Part shown: positions 16,138 through 23,439 of the stretch, piece by piece
Layout of the letters: each line of letters begins with the position of its first letter
Numbering within the stretch: the first letter of the stretch is position 1
Program-made: the position numbers and the translations under genes
The notes under the pieces: generated by a model
Database searches by the model: none
What the model was told of the DNA's origin: nothing
The model's input: the letters and a program-made list of their open reading frames with translations, nothing else
From: JACRDV01 sp024860865 [NCBI: Methanobacteriota archaeon]
GTDB lineage: Archaea; JACRDV01
NCBI GenBank assembly: GCA_024860865.1
Contig: JACRDV010000067.1
Span: forward strand, 1-28,591
Direction: 5' to 3'
DNA: 28,591 nt

Positions 16138-17597
16138 GTCAATACCGCTATTGTTGTAAGTATTATATTGAGCATAAATCCTATTAAAAATGCAAAGGGG
16201 AAGATAAAGAGAGCTATACCAATTGCTGTTTTTATTCCTCTTTCTTTCACCATCATTGAAAATTGAGCGATGCATGGCACGAAGAGAGTGAGAGTAACTG
16301 CAGAAACTGCAAGTTGTACCCCAGATAATATGCCGGTTTGTTGAAGATCATACAGCCCAGCTGCACCATAATCTCTCCTAAAGAAACCAAACAGAAAAAC
16401 CAATGCTGCCTTGTCTGGTAGCCCGATTGAGTTTACTAAAGGTTCTAAGCTCTTTACTATCAAATTAAACAGCCCGGTAATTTGGCCCATCCAAATCAAT
16501 ATGCTTGCCAATATAAATAATGGAAAAACTTCCATAAAATACCATTCTACCCTTGTATAAGTCTTAGTAAGAACATTTGATAATATCGGCATCCTTAATG
16601 GCGGTATTTCCATATAGAAGCTTGGCTTTTCTCCAGGCATTATTTTAGAGGTCAAATATCCTACTGCTAGAAATATCAGAATCACAACTACTGCCCATAT
16701 CCAGAATGCTTTAGGATTGCTGGAGAGAATTGCAAGAATAACGCCTAACTGCGCCGAACAAGGAATAGCTAAAGCCAATAGCAGAGTTGCGATGACCTTT
16801 TCTCTTTTAGTTTCGAGTACTCTAGTTACCATAGTTGCCATTGTATCACAACCAAATCCAAGCACCATAGGTATTACTGCTCTTCCACTTAGTCCTATAC
16901 TTTTGAATAACCTGTCAATTAGCATAGCTAACCTTGGAAAGTAACCAGTATCTTCCATAATAGAAAAAGCGATAAAAAAAGTTGAAACAATTGGTAATAT
17001 CAAAGCAACAGCATATCTCACTCCTAAAGTGATAATCCCATAATCACCAGCGAACAAACCTTGAATGAGGATATATGGAATATATTTAGCAACTATATTA
17101 TTTATAAATGGGTTAATATATTCCCCAAAAATTACATTTTCAAAAAAATTAACTAATACTTGAGCTCCAAAGACGCCTACAAATTGATAGAGTCCGAAAT
17201 ACAGAATAATAAAAAGGATAGGGATTCCAGTTATCGGATTCATCATTATTCTGCTAAGTCTTTCCGAAAAACTAATTTTAAACTCCAGAGGGAGAGTCAA
17301 CACACGAGCGGTTATTTTATCGGCTTCTTCGTAGCGGCTCTTTGTTATAACATAATTTAAAGGATATCTATAGCGACTTTGAATTTCCTTTGCAACTTCT
17401 TCGATTGGCTTATAATTTTCACCTTCTCTTTCTTTAACTAAATTCTGTATCTCGGTGTCTCCTTGTAAAAGCAGTAGCCCAATTGCTCTCTTTGAAAGCA
17501 GGTAATCGCTTTTTAAAAGAGCCTCTATTTTTTCTAAGGGTGATTCAATAGTTTCATCATATCTGACCTTTCTTGCTTCTGACTTTAACAAATTCAC
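16134..17597 (-). CDS. feoB: FeoB membrane subunit: GDI-like region plus permease (split FeoB)
   Basis: A 487-residue Fe(II) permease without a GTPase domain. Residues 1-95 (LLKSDYLLSKRAIGLLLLQG to RYRYPLNYV) correspond to the GDP-dissociation-inhibitor region that follows the G domain in ordinary FeoB. From residue 105 it has the FeoB core with two Gate/nucleoside-recognition repeats: EDTGYFPRLAMLIDRL, VLGFGCDTMATMVTR (C250), ALAIPCSAQ (C280), GFFRRDYGAAGL (405-415) and FVPCIAQF (C442). The start is GTG 17597, 41 bases inside the end of the G-protein gene, which implies translational coupling and a heteromeric transporter. Regulation is likely through the tandem DtxR sites at the operon head. 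Confidence 0.95.
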   Translation of the reverse strand: MNLLKSEARKVRYDETIESPLEKIEALLKSDYLLSKRAIGLLLLQGDTEIQNLVKEREGENYKPIEEVAKEIQSRYRYPLNYVITKSRYEEADKITARVLTLPLEFKISFSERLSRIMMNPITGIPILFIILYFGLYQFVGVFGAQVLVNFFENVIFGEYINPFINNIVAKYIPYILIQGLFAGDYGIITLGVRYAVALILPIVSTFFIAFSIMEDTGYFPRLAMLIDRLFKSIGLSGRAVIPMVLGFGCDTMATMVTRVLETKREKVIATLLLALAIPCSAQLGVILAILSSNPKAFWIWAVVVILIFLAVGYLTSKIMPGEKPSFYMEIPPLRMPILSNVLTKTYTRVEWYFMEVFPLFILASILIWMGQITGLFNLIVKSLEPLVNSIGLPDKAALVFLFGFFRRDYGAAGLYDLQQTGILSGVQLAVSAVTLTLFVPCIAQFSMMVKERGIKTAIGIALFIFPFAFLIGFMLNIILTTIAVLT

Positions 17598-18156
17598 CCA
17601 CTCTCTTTTTTAAGGTATCTATACCTTCACCTGTAGTAGAAATAGTAGCAACAACTGGAACGCCTAGCTCTTCTTCAAGGCGCTTAACATCGATTTTTAT
17701 CCCTGCCCTCTCTGCCTCATCCATAATGTTTAGATCTAAAATAACTGGGAGGCCAGCTTCAATTAATTGAAGTGTTAGGGGAAGCATTCTTTCTAGGTTT
17801 TTTGCGTCAATGATGTGGAGCACAACTTCTGGCTTTTCTTTTAGGAGTATTGATCTGGCTACTCGCTCTTCTTCGGTAATTGGAAATAATGAATACATAC
17901 CTGGCGTATCTATAACTTCAAACTCTTCTTTTTCGATCCTTGTTTTTCCTCTAGAAACCTCCACTGTTGTGCCTGGATAATTTGAAACAGCAACATATGC
18001 TCCGGTCAGGTTGTTAAACATAGCACTCTTTCCGACATTTGGACTTCCTACTATTGCTAATTTCTTCAGGCCTTGAATGGTGACATTAGATCCAGCATGA
18101 CAGCTAGCATTTCGGTTAAATATATTTGTTAATTTTTTTAAAAATGGCATTTCCAT
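17557..18156 (-). CDS. feoB: FeoB G-protein subunit (split FeoB)
   Basis: A 199-residue GTPase with all five G motifs: G1 GSPNVGKS (37-44), G2 with YPGTT (60-64), G3 DTPG (83-86), G4 NIMD (143-146, usually NMxD) and G5 STTGEG (173-178). It ends right after the G domain, so the inhibitor region lies on the next polypeptide. The N-terminus has a short basic leader and an ASCHAGS motif before the G domain whose Cys-His pair may be a metal contact. It probably docks on the membrane subunit, whose gene overlaps it by 41 bases, and gates iron uptake by GTP hydrolysis. Confidence 0.95.
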   Translation of the reverse strand: MEMPFLKKLTNIFNRNASCHAGSNVTIQGLKKLAIVGSPNVGKSAMFNNLTGAYVAVSNYPGTTVEVSRGKTRIEKEEFEVIDTPGMYSLFPITEEERVARSILLKEKPEVVLHIIDAKNLERMLPLTLQLIEAGLPVILDLNIMDEAERAGIKIDVKRLEEELGVPVVATISTTGEGIDTLKKRVGEFVKVRSKKGQI

Positions 18157-18185
18157 GTTAATCCCAATGTATCGGTAGACTTAAC

Positions 18186-18599
18186 TTACTTGCAGCATTT
18201 TCCCCGTGGTATCTCATTTCCATGCGGACACTGTCTTGGGTGATTTAAAGATCTACAAAGGGTGTTAGCAAATTCTTCAGTCATATGATGCTCGATGCCG
18301 CAAACTACTTTTTCATCTATTTCTGCATTGAGTGTATTTTTTATTAAGAGCTCAATTAATCTGTGATTTCTTATGATCTGCTCTGCCGCCTTTCGACCCC
18401 TCTTTGTGAGCTTAACACCTTCTCTCTCTTTGTAAGCGACATAACCGCGTTCTTCTAACTTCTTTAACATTTCAACAGCACTTGGGCGAGAAATGCTTAA
18501 CCTTTGTGCAATTTCACTAATTCTTGCTAATGCCACTCCATTTTCTTCAAATATCCACAAGGTCTCGAGATATTCTTCGATATTTTCAGAAGGTTCCAT
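18186..18599 (-). CDS. DtxR/MntR-family iron-dependent repressor, first gene of the feo operon
   Basis: A 137-residue metalloregulator made of a winged-helix domain (ISEIAQRLSISRPSAVEMLK, about residues 27-46) and the metal/dimer domain (VVCGIEHHMTEEF, then CRSLNHPRQCPHGNEIPRGKCC). It lacks the SH3/FeoA tail that the second DtxR in the operon has. ATG 18599 is chosen because AGGTG lies six bases upstream; ATG 18605 and GTG 18608 are too close to that site. Two palindromes stand just upstream in its promoter, so it is probably autoregulated and shuts off iron uptake when Fe(II) is bound. Confidence 0.92.
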   Translation of the reverse strand: MEPSENIEEYLETLWIFEENGVALARISEIAQRLSISRPSAVEMLKKLEERGYVAYKEREGVKLTKRGRKAAEQIIRNHRLIELLIKNTLNAEIDEKVVCGIEHHMTEEFANTLCRSLNHPRQCPHGNEIPRGKCCK

Positions 18600-18646
18600 T
18601 TCCATCACCTATTAGCTGTTGTTTCTCTCTATGATGTTAAAAATTT

Positions 18647-18666
18647 TAATTAGGTATACCTAATTA
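18647..18666 (-). promoter_or_regulatory. DtxR-type operator 1 (20-bp perfect palindrome)
   Basis: The core TTAGGTATACCTAA (18650-18663) sits in a perfect 20-bp palindrome (18647-18666). TTAGG/CCTAA half-sites match the bacterial DtxR/IdeR box style. Its centre is 21 bases from that of operator 2, two helical turns, and it overlaps the expected transcription start of the feo operon. Confidence 0.8.
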
Positions 18667-18670
18667 TTAG

Positions 18671-18684
18671 TTAGGTACGCCTAA
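18671..18684 (-). promoter_or_regulatory. DtxR-type operator 2
   Basis: TTAGGTACGCCTAA has the same half-sites as operator 1 with an asymmetric centre. It abuts the TATA box, so binding should block the pre-initiation complex. Confidence 0.75.
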
Positions 18685-18692
18685 TATATAAA
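18683..18692 (-). promoter_or_regulatory. TATA box of the feo operon
   Basis: On the minus strand this reads TTTATATATT. It overlaps the outer end of operator 2 and lies about 85 bases before the first ATG, which leaves a leader of roughly 55-60 bases. Confidence 0.65.
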
Positions 18693-18979
18693 AGTCCCCT
18701 TAAAAACAGACCGAACTATTGCACCAATATGGCAATTAATTCTAAATGAAGACTGCAAAAAAATTAAATTTTACTCGTTTAGTTACCATTCTTGCTCTCG
18801 CAACTGCGGAAAAAAGATAAACTAGTAAAAGAATTTTGTCCTCGACTCCTAGTGATTAATAACACAATTAATAGTAACTCATACAGGGTTACCTAATGTC
18901 CTTGTGCATCGCATGGTTCCACATATTCATGTATATAAAGGATTGCGTTAGAAAACCCCTTGGAGTGCCATGTTGCCAT
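18693..18979. other. Intergenic region between the feo promoter and the Yip1-like gene
   Basis: About 290 bases without a credible gene on either strand. A second good minus-strand TATA (TTTATATA, 18931-18938) could start a longer feo transcript or a small RNA. A single CCTAA half-site lies near 18891. No tRNA fold is recognised. Confidence 0.35.
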
Positions 18980-19663
18980 CTATAAAACTAATTTAAAAAA
19001 ATAATAATTAGAAAGCCCGATAAGAAAAAGAAGAATAGAGGCGGGAACTGAAACTATCATAACTGCACGAGCTGCCGAAAATTTATAGATTTTCTGCACG
19101 CTTATTACCCAGAGACAAACCATCCAAAGAAAAGATATAATGAAAATAATGGTAACAGGAATATAATTTCTAGAAAGGTCCATAAAAAATTGGGATTCAG
19201 TTGCCCCTTCTATAAATTTTATTTTAATCAAAGCAGTAGTTGCTATAAAAGCGATAACTGAAAAAAACATCGGAGTATGGCTGTACCCTATTAAAGCAAG
19301 CAAGTTGGTAAACTTTTTCTTTTGACCTTGAAAAAGTCTGCTCAACACGTGAAGAAGGGCAGCCACACCTAACCAAAAGATTAGCGCTGTCACAATTACT
19401 CCTGGCGCACTAAAAAGCATCTCATTTGCTATAATGGTAATTGGCGGTGCACGGAAAGGAAGACCCGAATATGCCAGTTTAACTGCAAAAATAAACATCC
19501 CCAAAATAAAGGAAACCCATAAAGTAAAAACTATGAGAAATGGAAAATCCAGCGATTCAGTTTCTGCTAGCTTTTCGAATGCCTTAGATGGAGATAAAAT
19601 AATCTCCCTTAAAACCTGCCACCGCTTCTGTGTTCTTAAAGAAAGCCCTAACGTACATTCCAT
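18980..19663 (-). CDS. Yip1-domain-like multi-pass membrane protein
   Basis: A 227-residue protein. A basic amphipathic N-terminus (QVLREIILSPSKAFEKLAE), in the style 'iilsP.kaFe.l.e' typical of prokaryotic Yip1-like proteins, precedes five hydrophobic segments at about residues 40-65, 80-110, 125-147, 168-190 and 200-224. The GYSHTPMFFSVIAF segment with a conserved-looking Tyr-x-His-x-Pro is also Yip1-like. Function is unknown; a role in membrane organisation or transport is a guess. It starts 17 bases after the interrupted secreted gene, on the same strand. Confidence 0.72.
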   Translation of the reverse strand: MECTLGLSLRTQKRWQVLREIILSPSKAFEKLAETESLDFPFLIVFTLWVSFILGMFIFAVKLAYSGLPFRAPPITIIANEMLFSAPGVIVTALIFWLGVAALLHVLSRLFQGQKKKFTNLLALIGYSHTPMFFSVIAFIATTALIKIKFIEGATESQFFMDLSRNYIPVTIIFIISFLWMVCLWVISVQKIYKFSAARAVMIVSVPASILLFLIGLSNYYFFKLVL

Positions 19664-19680
19664 ATTATAAAACCACGCTC

Positions 19681-19971
19681 TTATCCATTACATGTTGGTA
19701 TTGTTAAAAAGCACCATCCCCATCCTTTTGTTGGTTTATCACAGTATGCAAAGCCTGTTGTAGGGCCGGTCCAGATAACTGAATACATTTTGCAGGGGAG
19801 CCCGAGCGAATACCATCCACACCAGCCGGACCAGCCGGTGGAAAGCATGCACTAGGGATCCTTTTTCTCCTTGCCCTTTGGATCTGAGTTTCCGTGCTCT
19901 TCATTGGTTGCCACGGCGAACGGCGATAAAAGCAATGCGATAGTACTGGCGATGACTCCAAATAAGACCAT
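19681..19971 (-). pseudogene. Secreted Trp/Cys/Gly-rich protein interrupted by an in-frame TAG
   Basis: From ATG 19971 the frame gives a signal peptide (MVLFGVIASTIALLLSPFAV, likely cut after AVA) and a charged linker ending KGKEKKDP, then TAG at 19852-19854. The same frame continues without loss for 56 residues (STGWSGWCGWYSLGLPC, FAYCDKPTKGWGWCF, IPTCNG) to TAA at 19681-19683. The downstream part has six cysteines and six tryptophans, typical of a disulfide-held secreted mini-protein. GC content is clearly higher than in the neighbours, suggesting transfer. AAGGAGG lies well placed for an out-of-frame TTG but about 15 bases before this ATG; losing one A would join MLKK to the signal peptide. 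It may be a pseudogene, readthrough, or TAG recoding. I do not recognise the family. Confidence 0.5.
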
Positions 19972-20063
19972 TCTTCTTAAGCAATCTCCTCCTTTTCTGC
20001 CTCATAGCGACTTGCTCATCCCATTCGGTCATTTTTTATTAATAGGCTTAGATAAGTTTTATT

Positions 20064-20119
20064 TGAGAATTTCTCACAAAGAATTGCAACTTTTGCAATT
20101 TTTTTTGCAATTTTTGCAG
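20064..20119. repeat. Inverted repeat followed by four TTGCA repeats
   Basis: TGAGAA-T-TTCTCA (20064-20076) is a perfect inverted repeat. It is followed by TTGCAA at 20084, 20093 and 20105 and TTGCAG at 20114, spaced 9, 12 and 9 bases. The cluster lies about 95-150 bases upstream of the interrupted secreted gene and behind the DUF2318-like gene. A regulatory array is possible. The rest of 19972-20237 shows nothing coding. Confidence 0.4.
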
Positions 20120-20237
20120 AAAAATTTTTTAAAATTAGAACAGCAAAAAACTGAAATTTTTATGGGAAAGATGCCCTGCTGTTTCTAAGTAGTAGGCAGC
20201 TCATAATTGTTCCATGGATCCTACTCGTTTTTAAAAG

Positions 20238-20714
20238 TTACGGCAATCCTGGTTGTAAAGTCAATTGATATGCTTTTATAACATCTGGCAAATTCATTTT
20301 AATTTTGTTACCTTCAATTGTTGTGGGTACAAAAGCTTTAGGGTAGTTCACACAATACCCCTCTATTCCTCCGCCTGTTTTTGCATCAAAGGTCGTACCA
20401 CACGCATCGCAGATTAAAACATCCCCTTTCAAATGCCAACTCCTTGATTGACAGGGTACGCATATTCTAGCCATTGTATTAATTTTTCCATTCTGCGTTT
20501 TTACTATCATTATTGAGATAGTTTTTCCGTTAGCTATTACATCAAAATCAACAAATCTATGATTCTCAACCAAATTCACTGGAATAGACACTATATCGCC
20601 ATCGATACTAGGATTTGTCCAATATGCACTTATAGCACGCATTTTTAAAGCTACAAAAATAGCAGCTATTACTATTACCAAGGATAATATTGAAACAACA
20701 ATTATTTTTTTCAT
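20238..20714 (-). CDS. Membrane-anchored DUF2318-like Cys-rich protein
   Basis: A 158-residue protein with an N-terminal membrane anchor or signal (residues 3-23) and an extracytoplasmic domain. The Cys pattern ICVPCQSRSWHLKGDVLICD (C85, C88, C102), ACGTTFDAKTGG (C105) and EGYCVNYP (C121) matches the DUF2318 arrangement, thought to hold iron or an iron-sulfur centre. In bacterial P19/FetMP-type ferrous iron systems a DUF2318 protein is encoded with a MacB-like ABC transporter, as here. The ATG overlaps the ABC ATPase stop (ATGA), so they are translated together. No P19 or FTR1-type permease is in the window. Confidence 0.82.
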   Translation of the reverse strand: MKKIIVVSILSLVIVIAAIFVALKMRAISAYWTNPSIDGDIVSIPVNLVENHRFVDFDVIANGKTISIMIVKTQNGKINTMARICVPCQSRSWHLKGDVLICDACGTTFDAKTGGGIEGYCVNYPKAFVPTTIEGNKIKMNLPDVIKAYQLTLQPGLP

Positions 20715-21400
20715 TTTTTATCATCCTGATTTTTATCTTCAACGATTTTTCCATCTTTAAATAAAATTAATCGCTTAGCGTGGCTAGCCTTTTCTGGGTC
20801 ATGTGTAACCATGAGAATAGTGTGGCCTTCTTCATTCAGTTGGTCAAATAGTCGCTGGATCTCTAGCCCGCTATTATAATCTAGATTTCCAGTAGGTTCG
20901 TCTGCTAAAATCAATGTGGGGTTATTAACTAAAGCTCTAGCAACAGAGACTCTCTGTTGTTCTCCACCACTGAGTTCAGTCGGTTTATGGTTAGCTCTTC
21001 TACTTAGGCCTACTTTTCCAAGCATTTCTATAGCTCGTTGTTTTTGTGTCCCATCTGGGCTCCCAGAGAATATTAGCGGGAGCATTACATTTTCAAGAGC
21101 GGTTAAAGATGGAATTAAATGATATTCTTGGAATACATATGCAATTTTTCCTCGCCTAATATTTACTAAAGCATTTTCATTCAGATTGTCAATTCTCATT
21201 CCATCTAAAATTATTTCCCCCTTTGTCGGGCGATCCAACCCCCCAAGCACATTGAGAAGAGTTGTTTTACCAGAACCACTTGGACCCATAACCGCTATAT
21301 AATCCCCTTCATTTACTTGCAATGAAATATTATCTAATGCAAAAACTTTTGCAGTTCCATCTCCATAAATTTTTGATACATTTTTAGCTTCTAAAATCAT
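20711..21400 (-). CDS. ABC transporter ATP-binding protein (LolD/MacB type)
   Basis: A 229-residue ATPase subunit of the MacB/LolD/FtsE group. Walker A GPSGSGKTT is at 39-47, Q-loop Q91, signature LSGGEQQR at 143-150, Walker B LILADEPT at 163-170 with D-loop GNLD, and the H-loop is MVTHDPE near 200. These ATPases drive mechanotransmission by MacB-like permeases rather than classical import. GTGAT lies before the ATG. It follows the permease by 10 bases and overlaps the DUF2318-like gene. Confidence 0.95.
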   Translation of the reverse strand: MILEAKNVSKIYGDGTAKVFALDNISLQVNEGDYIAVMGPSGSGKTTLLNVLGGLDRPTKGEIILDGMRIDNLNENALVNIRRGKIAYVFQEYHLIPSLTALENVMLPLIFSGSPDGTQKQRAIEMLGKVGLSRRANHKPTELSGGEQQRVSVARALVNNPTLILADEPTGNLDYNSGLEIQRLFDQLNEEGHTILMVTHDPEKASHAKRLILFKDGKIVEDKNQDDKK

Positions 21401-21410
21401 TTTTTATCAC

Positions 21411-22625
21411 TTAGAGAGTTCTAAATGCATCCGCGATTTTAATCCTCGATGCCCTGAACGATGGATAAATGCTTGCAAAAATGCTGGCAAGAATTGCTAG
21501 AACTAAAGAGATTGGTAAATACTCAAGAACAAACCTTATAACAATGCCTTTAAAAATCAGTGGGCCAATGATATAGGCTGCAATTGTTCCGACTATATAA
21601 CCAATTATCCCTCCAATTACTCCAATAGCAATTGCCTCAAAAAGGAAAACTTGAATAAGCTGTCCCTGAGAAGCTCCAGAAGCTTTCATAATTCCAATCT
21701 CCCGCACCCGTTCATGAATTGATGTCATCATTGTATTAATCACGCCTAAACAACCTACTATCATTGTAATTCCTGCTAAAACTAACAAAAAATTGTTCGT
21801 TTTTTCCATCATTCCCATCTCAGCAGAGGCTATTTGTTTTACAGCTACAGCTCTTACGCCAGCTACTTCGTTATTGATGCCACGAGCCACATCCTCAACA
21901 GGACATGCATTGCATAGCGCTCGAATATCTATTGTGGAAATAGATCCTTCTTTTCCAAAAGCAACTTGAGCAGTTTTTAATGGGATAAAAATTTGATAAT
22001 CATCAATTGAAGCAGTTTCCTCTAAAACACCAATAACTGTTAATTCTTTTTTTCCAATTAATAATGTATCTCCTACGTTAAGTTTTAATGCACCAAAAGC
22101 ATGAGTTCCAAGCAATGCTTCATCTTCTTTTTCGATATACTTCCCTTGAGCAATATTCCACCAAATTCGAAGTTTTCTTTCTTCAGCAGGATCGATGCCC
22201 ACAACAATTACTTTTTTTCCATTAATATCAGCATTTGTGTAAAGCCTAGGAGCAATAGTTGCAATATTACCAACGTCTTCAAATGGAATCCCTCTATCTT
22301 TGAATCCTTTTCTTATCAGATCATCTGTGATCTGTCTGACTTTTGGCAGCACATTATCCTGAATATAGTTCTCACCAACTGCTAATGTGCCCATGCTCAA
22401 ACCGCCGAGTGACATAGAGATATCGCTTATAGCTGGTGTTACCATGAGATTAGGGCCGTATTTGTTCAACTCATCGTTTATTTTGATCTGCCCAGCTAAG
22501 GCAATTGTTAAAATTGCCACTATTGTAGTCACACCAATAATTACCCCAAGCGATGTATACATTACTCGAATTTTTCTGCGTATGATTTCTTTTAGAGCAA
22601 CTTGGTAAAGCTTCATAGTAAACAC
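21411..22625 (-). CDS. MacB/FtsX-like ABC transporter permease
   Basis: A 404-residue permease with the MacB topology. Helix 1 lies at about residues 24-46 after an amphipathic start (YQVALKEIIRRKIR), a large extracytoplasmic MacB-PCD domain spans about 47-275, and three helices follow at about 280-300, 325-355 and 370-398. The conserved HERVREIGIMKASGA coupling segment precedes helix 3. The outer domain carries a CNAC pair (C238, C241), unusual for a plain MacB and fitting redox or metal work with the DUF2318-like partner. GTG 22625 overlaps the preceding stop (TAGTG); ATG 22616 is the alternative. Confidence 0.92.
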   Translation of the reverse strand: MFTMKLYQVALKEIIRRKIRVMYTSLGVIIGVTTIVAILTIALAGQIKINDELNKYGPNLMVTPAISDISMSLGGLSMGTLAVGENYIQDNVLPKVRQITDDLIRKGFKDRGIPFEDVGNIATIAPRLYTNADINGKKVIVVGIDPAEERKLRIWWNIAQGKYIEKEDEALLGTHAFGALKLNVGDTLLIGKKELTVIGVLEETASIDDYQIFIPLKTAQVAFGKEGSISTIDIRALCNACPVEDVARGINNEVAGVRAVAVKQIASAEMGMMEKTNNFLLVLAGITMIVGCLGVINTMMTSIHERVREIGIMKASGASQGQLIQVFLFEAIAIGVIGGIIGYIVGTIAAYIIGPLIFKGIVIRFVLEYLPISLVLAILASIFASIYPSFRASRIKIADAFRTL

Positions 22626-23020
22626 TAATAGCTTAATTCAGTGACACTATTTCCTCTCACTGCTAATTTCATTATTGGCTTGCCATCTTTTAAAATATCC
22701 ACTTCAATGTGGCAGCCTAAATCAGTTGCAGTGGCTGTTACCGCATCGTCATTATATCTGTTTTGGTAATAAGTTAAGCCAGCTGTAATAGCATCTTGTG
22801 CCCGGTCACCCGTTTGTCGTATATTAACAGAAGTCCCACTTCCACCGCTGCAACTGCATGGGCTAGAACTGCTGCAACAACCACCGCCCTTGCTATAGCT
22901 CAGAAATGTAGCGCTATCATATCCTAAATTAATTTTTGAATAACTGTAAGCCAATGCGTCGAGTATTGCCACACCGAAAATTGCCAAAAACATTAAACTG
23001 AATACTTTCATTTTACCCAT
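22625..23020 (-). CDS. Secreted protein with a Cys/Ser cluster, unknown family
   Basis: A 131-residue protein with a signal peptide or anchor (KVFSLMFLAIFGVAILDALA), a short spacer and a striking cluster GGGCCSSSSPCSCSGGSG (C48, C49, C54, C56). A small alpha/beta domain follows (QDAITAGLTYYQNRYNDDAV, then DLGCHIEVDILKDGKPIMKL) with one more Cys. ATG 23020 is chosen with AAGGG just upstream; the in-frame start at 23050 has none. It is first in the transcript with the permease, ATPase and DUF2318-like genes, so the cluster may bind the metal or cofactor that this ABC system handles. I recognise no family. Confidence 0.75.
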   Translation of the reverse strand: MGKMKVFSLMFLAIFGVAILDALAYSYSKINLGYDSATFLSYSKGGGCCSSSSPCSCSGGSGTSVNIRQTGDRAQDAITAGLTYYQNRYNDDAVTATATDLGCHIEVDILKDGKPIMKLAVRGNSVTELSY

Positions 23021-23158
23021 GCTATCCCTTTTTGGGTGGTTATTAACCACTTAAAAAGAAGATTGAAAAGAATTATATGGTTTTACCAAAATTATACCCA
23101 AATTTTTTTACAGGACTATTTTTATTTAATTTGTTTGATAATTAATAAACATAAACTT

Positions 23159-23416
23159 TTACGACGACGCTGTACTAACAAACTTCAAAATAAGATACAG
23201 CCCAACAACTATAATCCCAATAAACAAACTATCAAAAAGAAAAATGAGCAAAGGATGGAATGCTCCAAAACCATAGCTCCATGTCATTGGGCCTCCGTAA
23301 ACTCTACCTCCCATCATCGGGCACCACCAGTTTCCAGCTCTATAAAACGGGAAGAAGGCTGCTAAACCAAACAGTCCAAGAACGACTAAAATAATTCCAA
23401 CTAAACCTTTGTCCAA
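23159..23416 (-). CDS. Small membrane protein with WCPMMGG motif
   Basis: An 85-residue protein with two helices (about residues 4-23 and 55-80) enclosing a loop AGNWWCPMMGGRVYGGPMTW rich in Met, Gly and Trp and containing one Cys. Start TTG 23416 has AAGGGAT about seven bases upstream. The first helix and the following FFP...CP loop resemble the 79-residue protein at 25790-26029 (helix, AFFP, TCPLGYG), so the two are probably paralogues. The Met/Cys loop suggests soft-metal (copper) contact outside the membrane; this is inference. Confidence 0.7.
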   Translation of the reverse strand: MDKGLVGIILVVLGLFGLAAFFPFYRAGNWWCPMMGGRVYGGPMTWSYGFGAFHPLLIFLFDSLFIGIIVVGLYLILKFVSTASS

Positions 23417-23439
23417 GTTTATCCCTTCAATTTTTTAGG

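Noticed and set aside
15943-16275. 110-codon version of the zinc-ribbon gene
   Set aside because: The first 46 codons overlap the FeoB membrane gene and are not protein-like. The CxxC protein starts at ATG 16137, which overlaps the FeoB stop as ATGA.
18880-18960. tRNA-like arm (GGTTCCA) in the intergenic region
   Set aside because: No acceptor or anticodon stems can be paired around it.
19852-19854. TAG read as pyrrolysine
   Set aside because: At least six other genes in the window end at TAG (for example at 2583-2585, 2898-2900, 6563-6565, 12928-12930, 14280-14282 and 18980-18982), so TAG is an ordinary stop here. No pyl genes are visible. Kept only as one option.
19704-19961. 85-codon minus-strand frame over the interrupted secreted gene
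   Set aside because: It overlaps the signal-peptide/Trp-Cys frame in another phase, lacks protein-like character and has no ribosome binding site.
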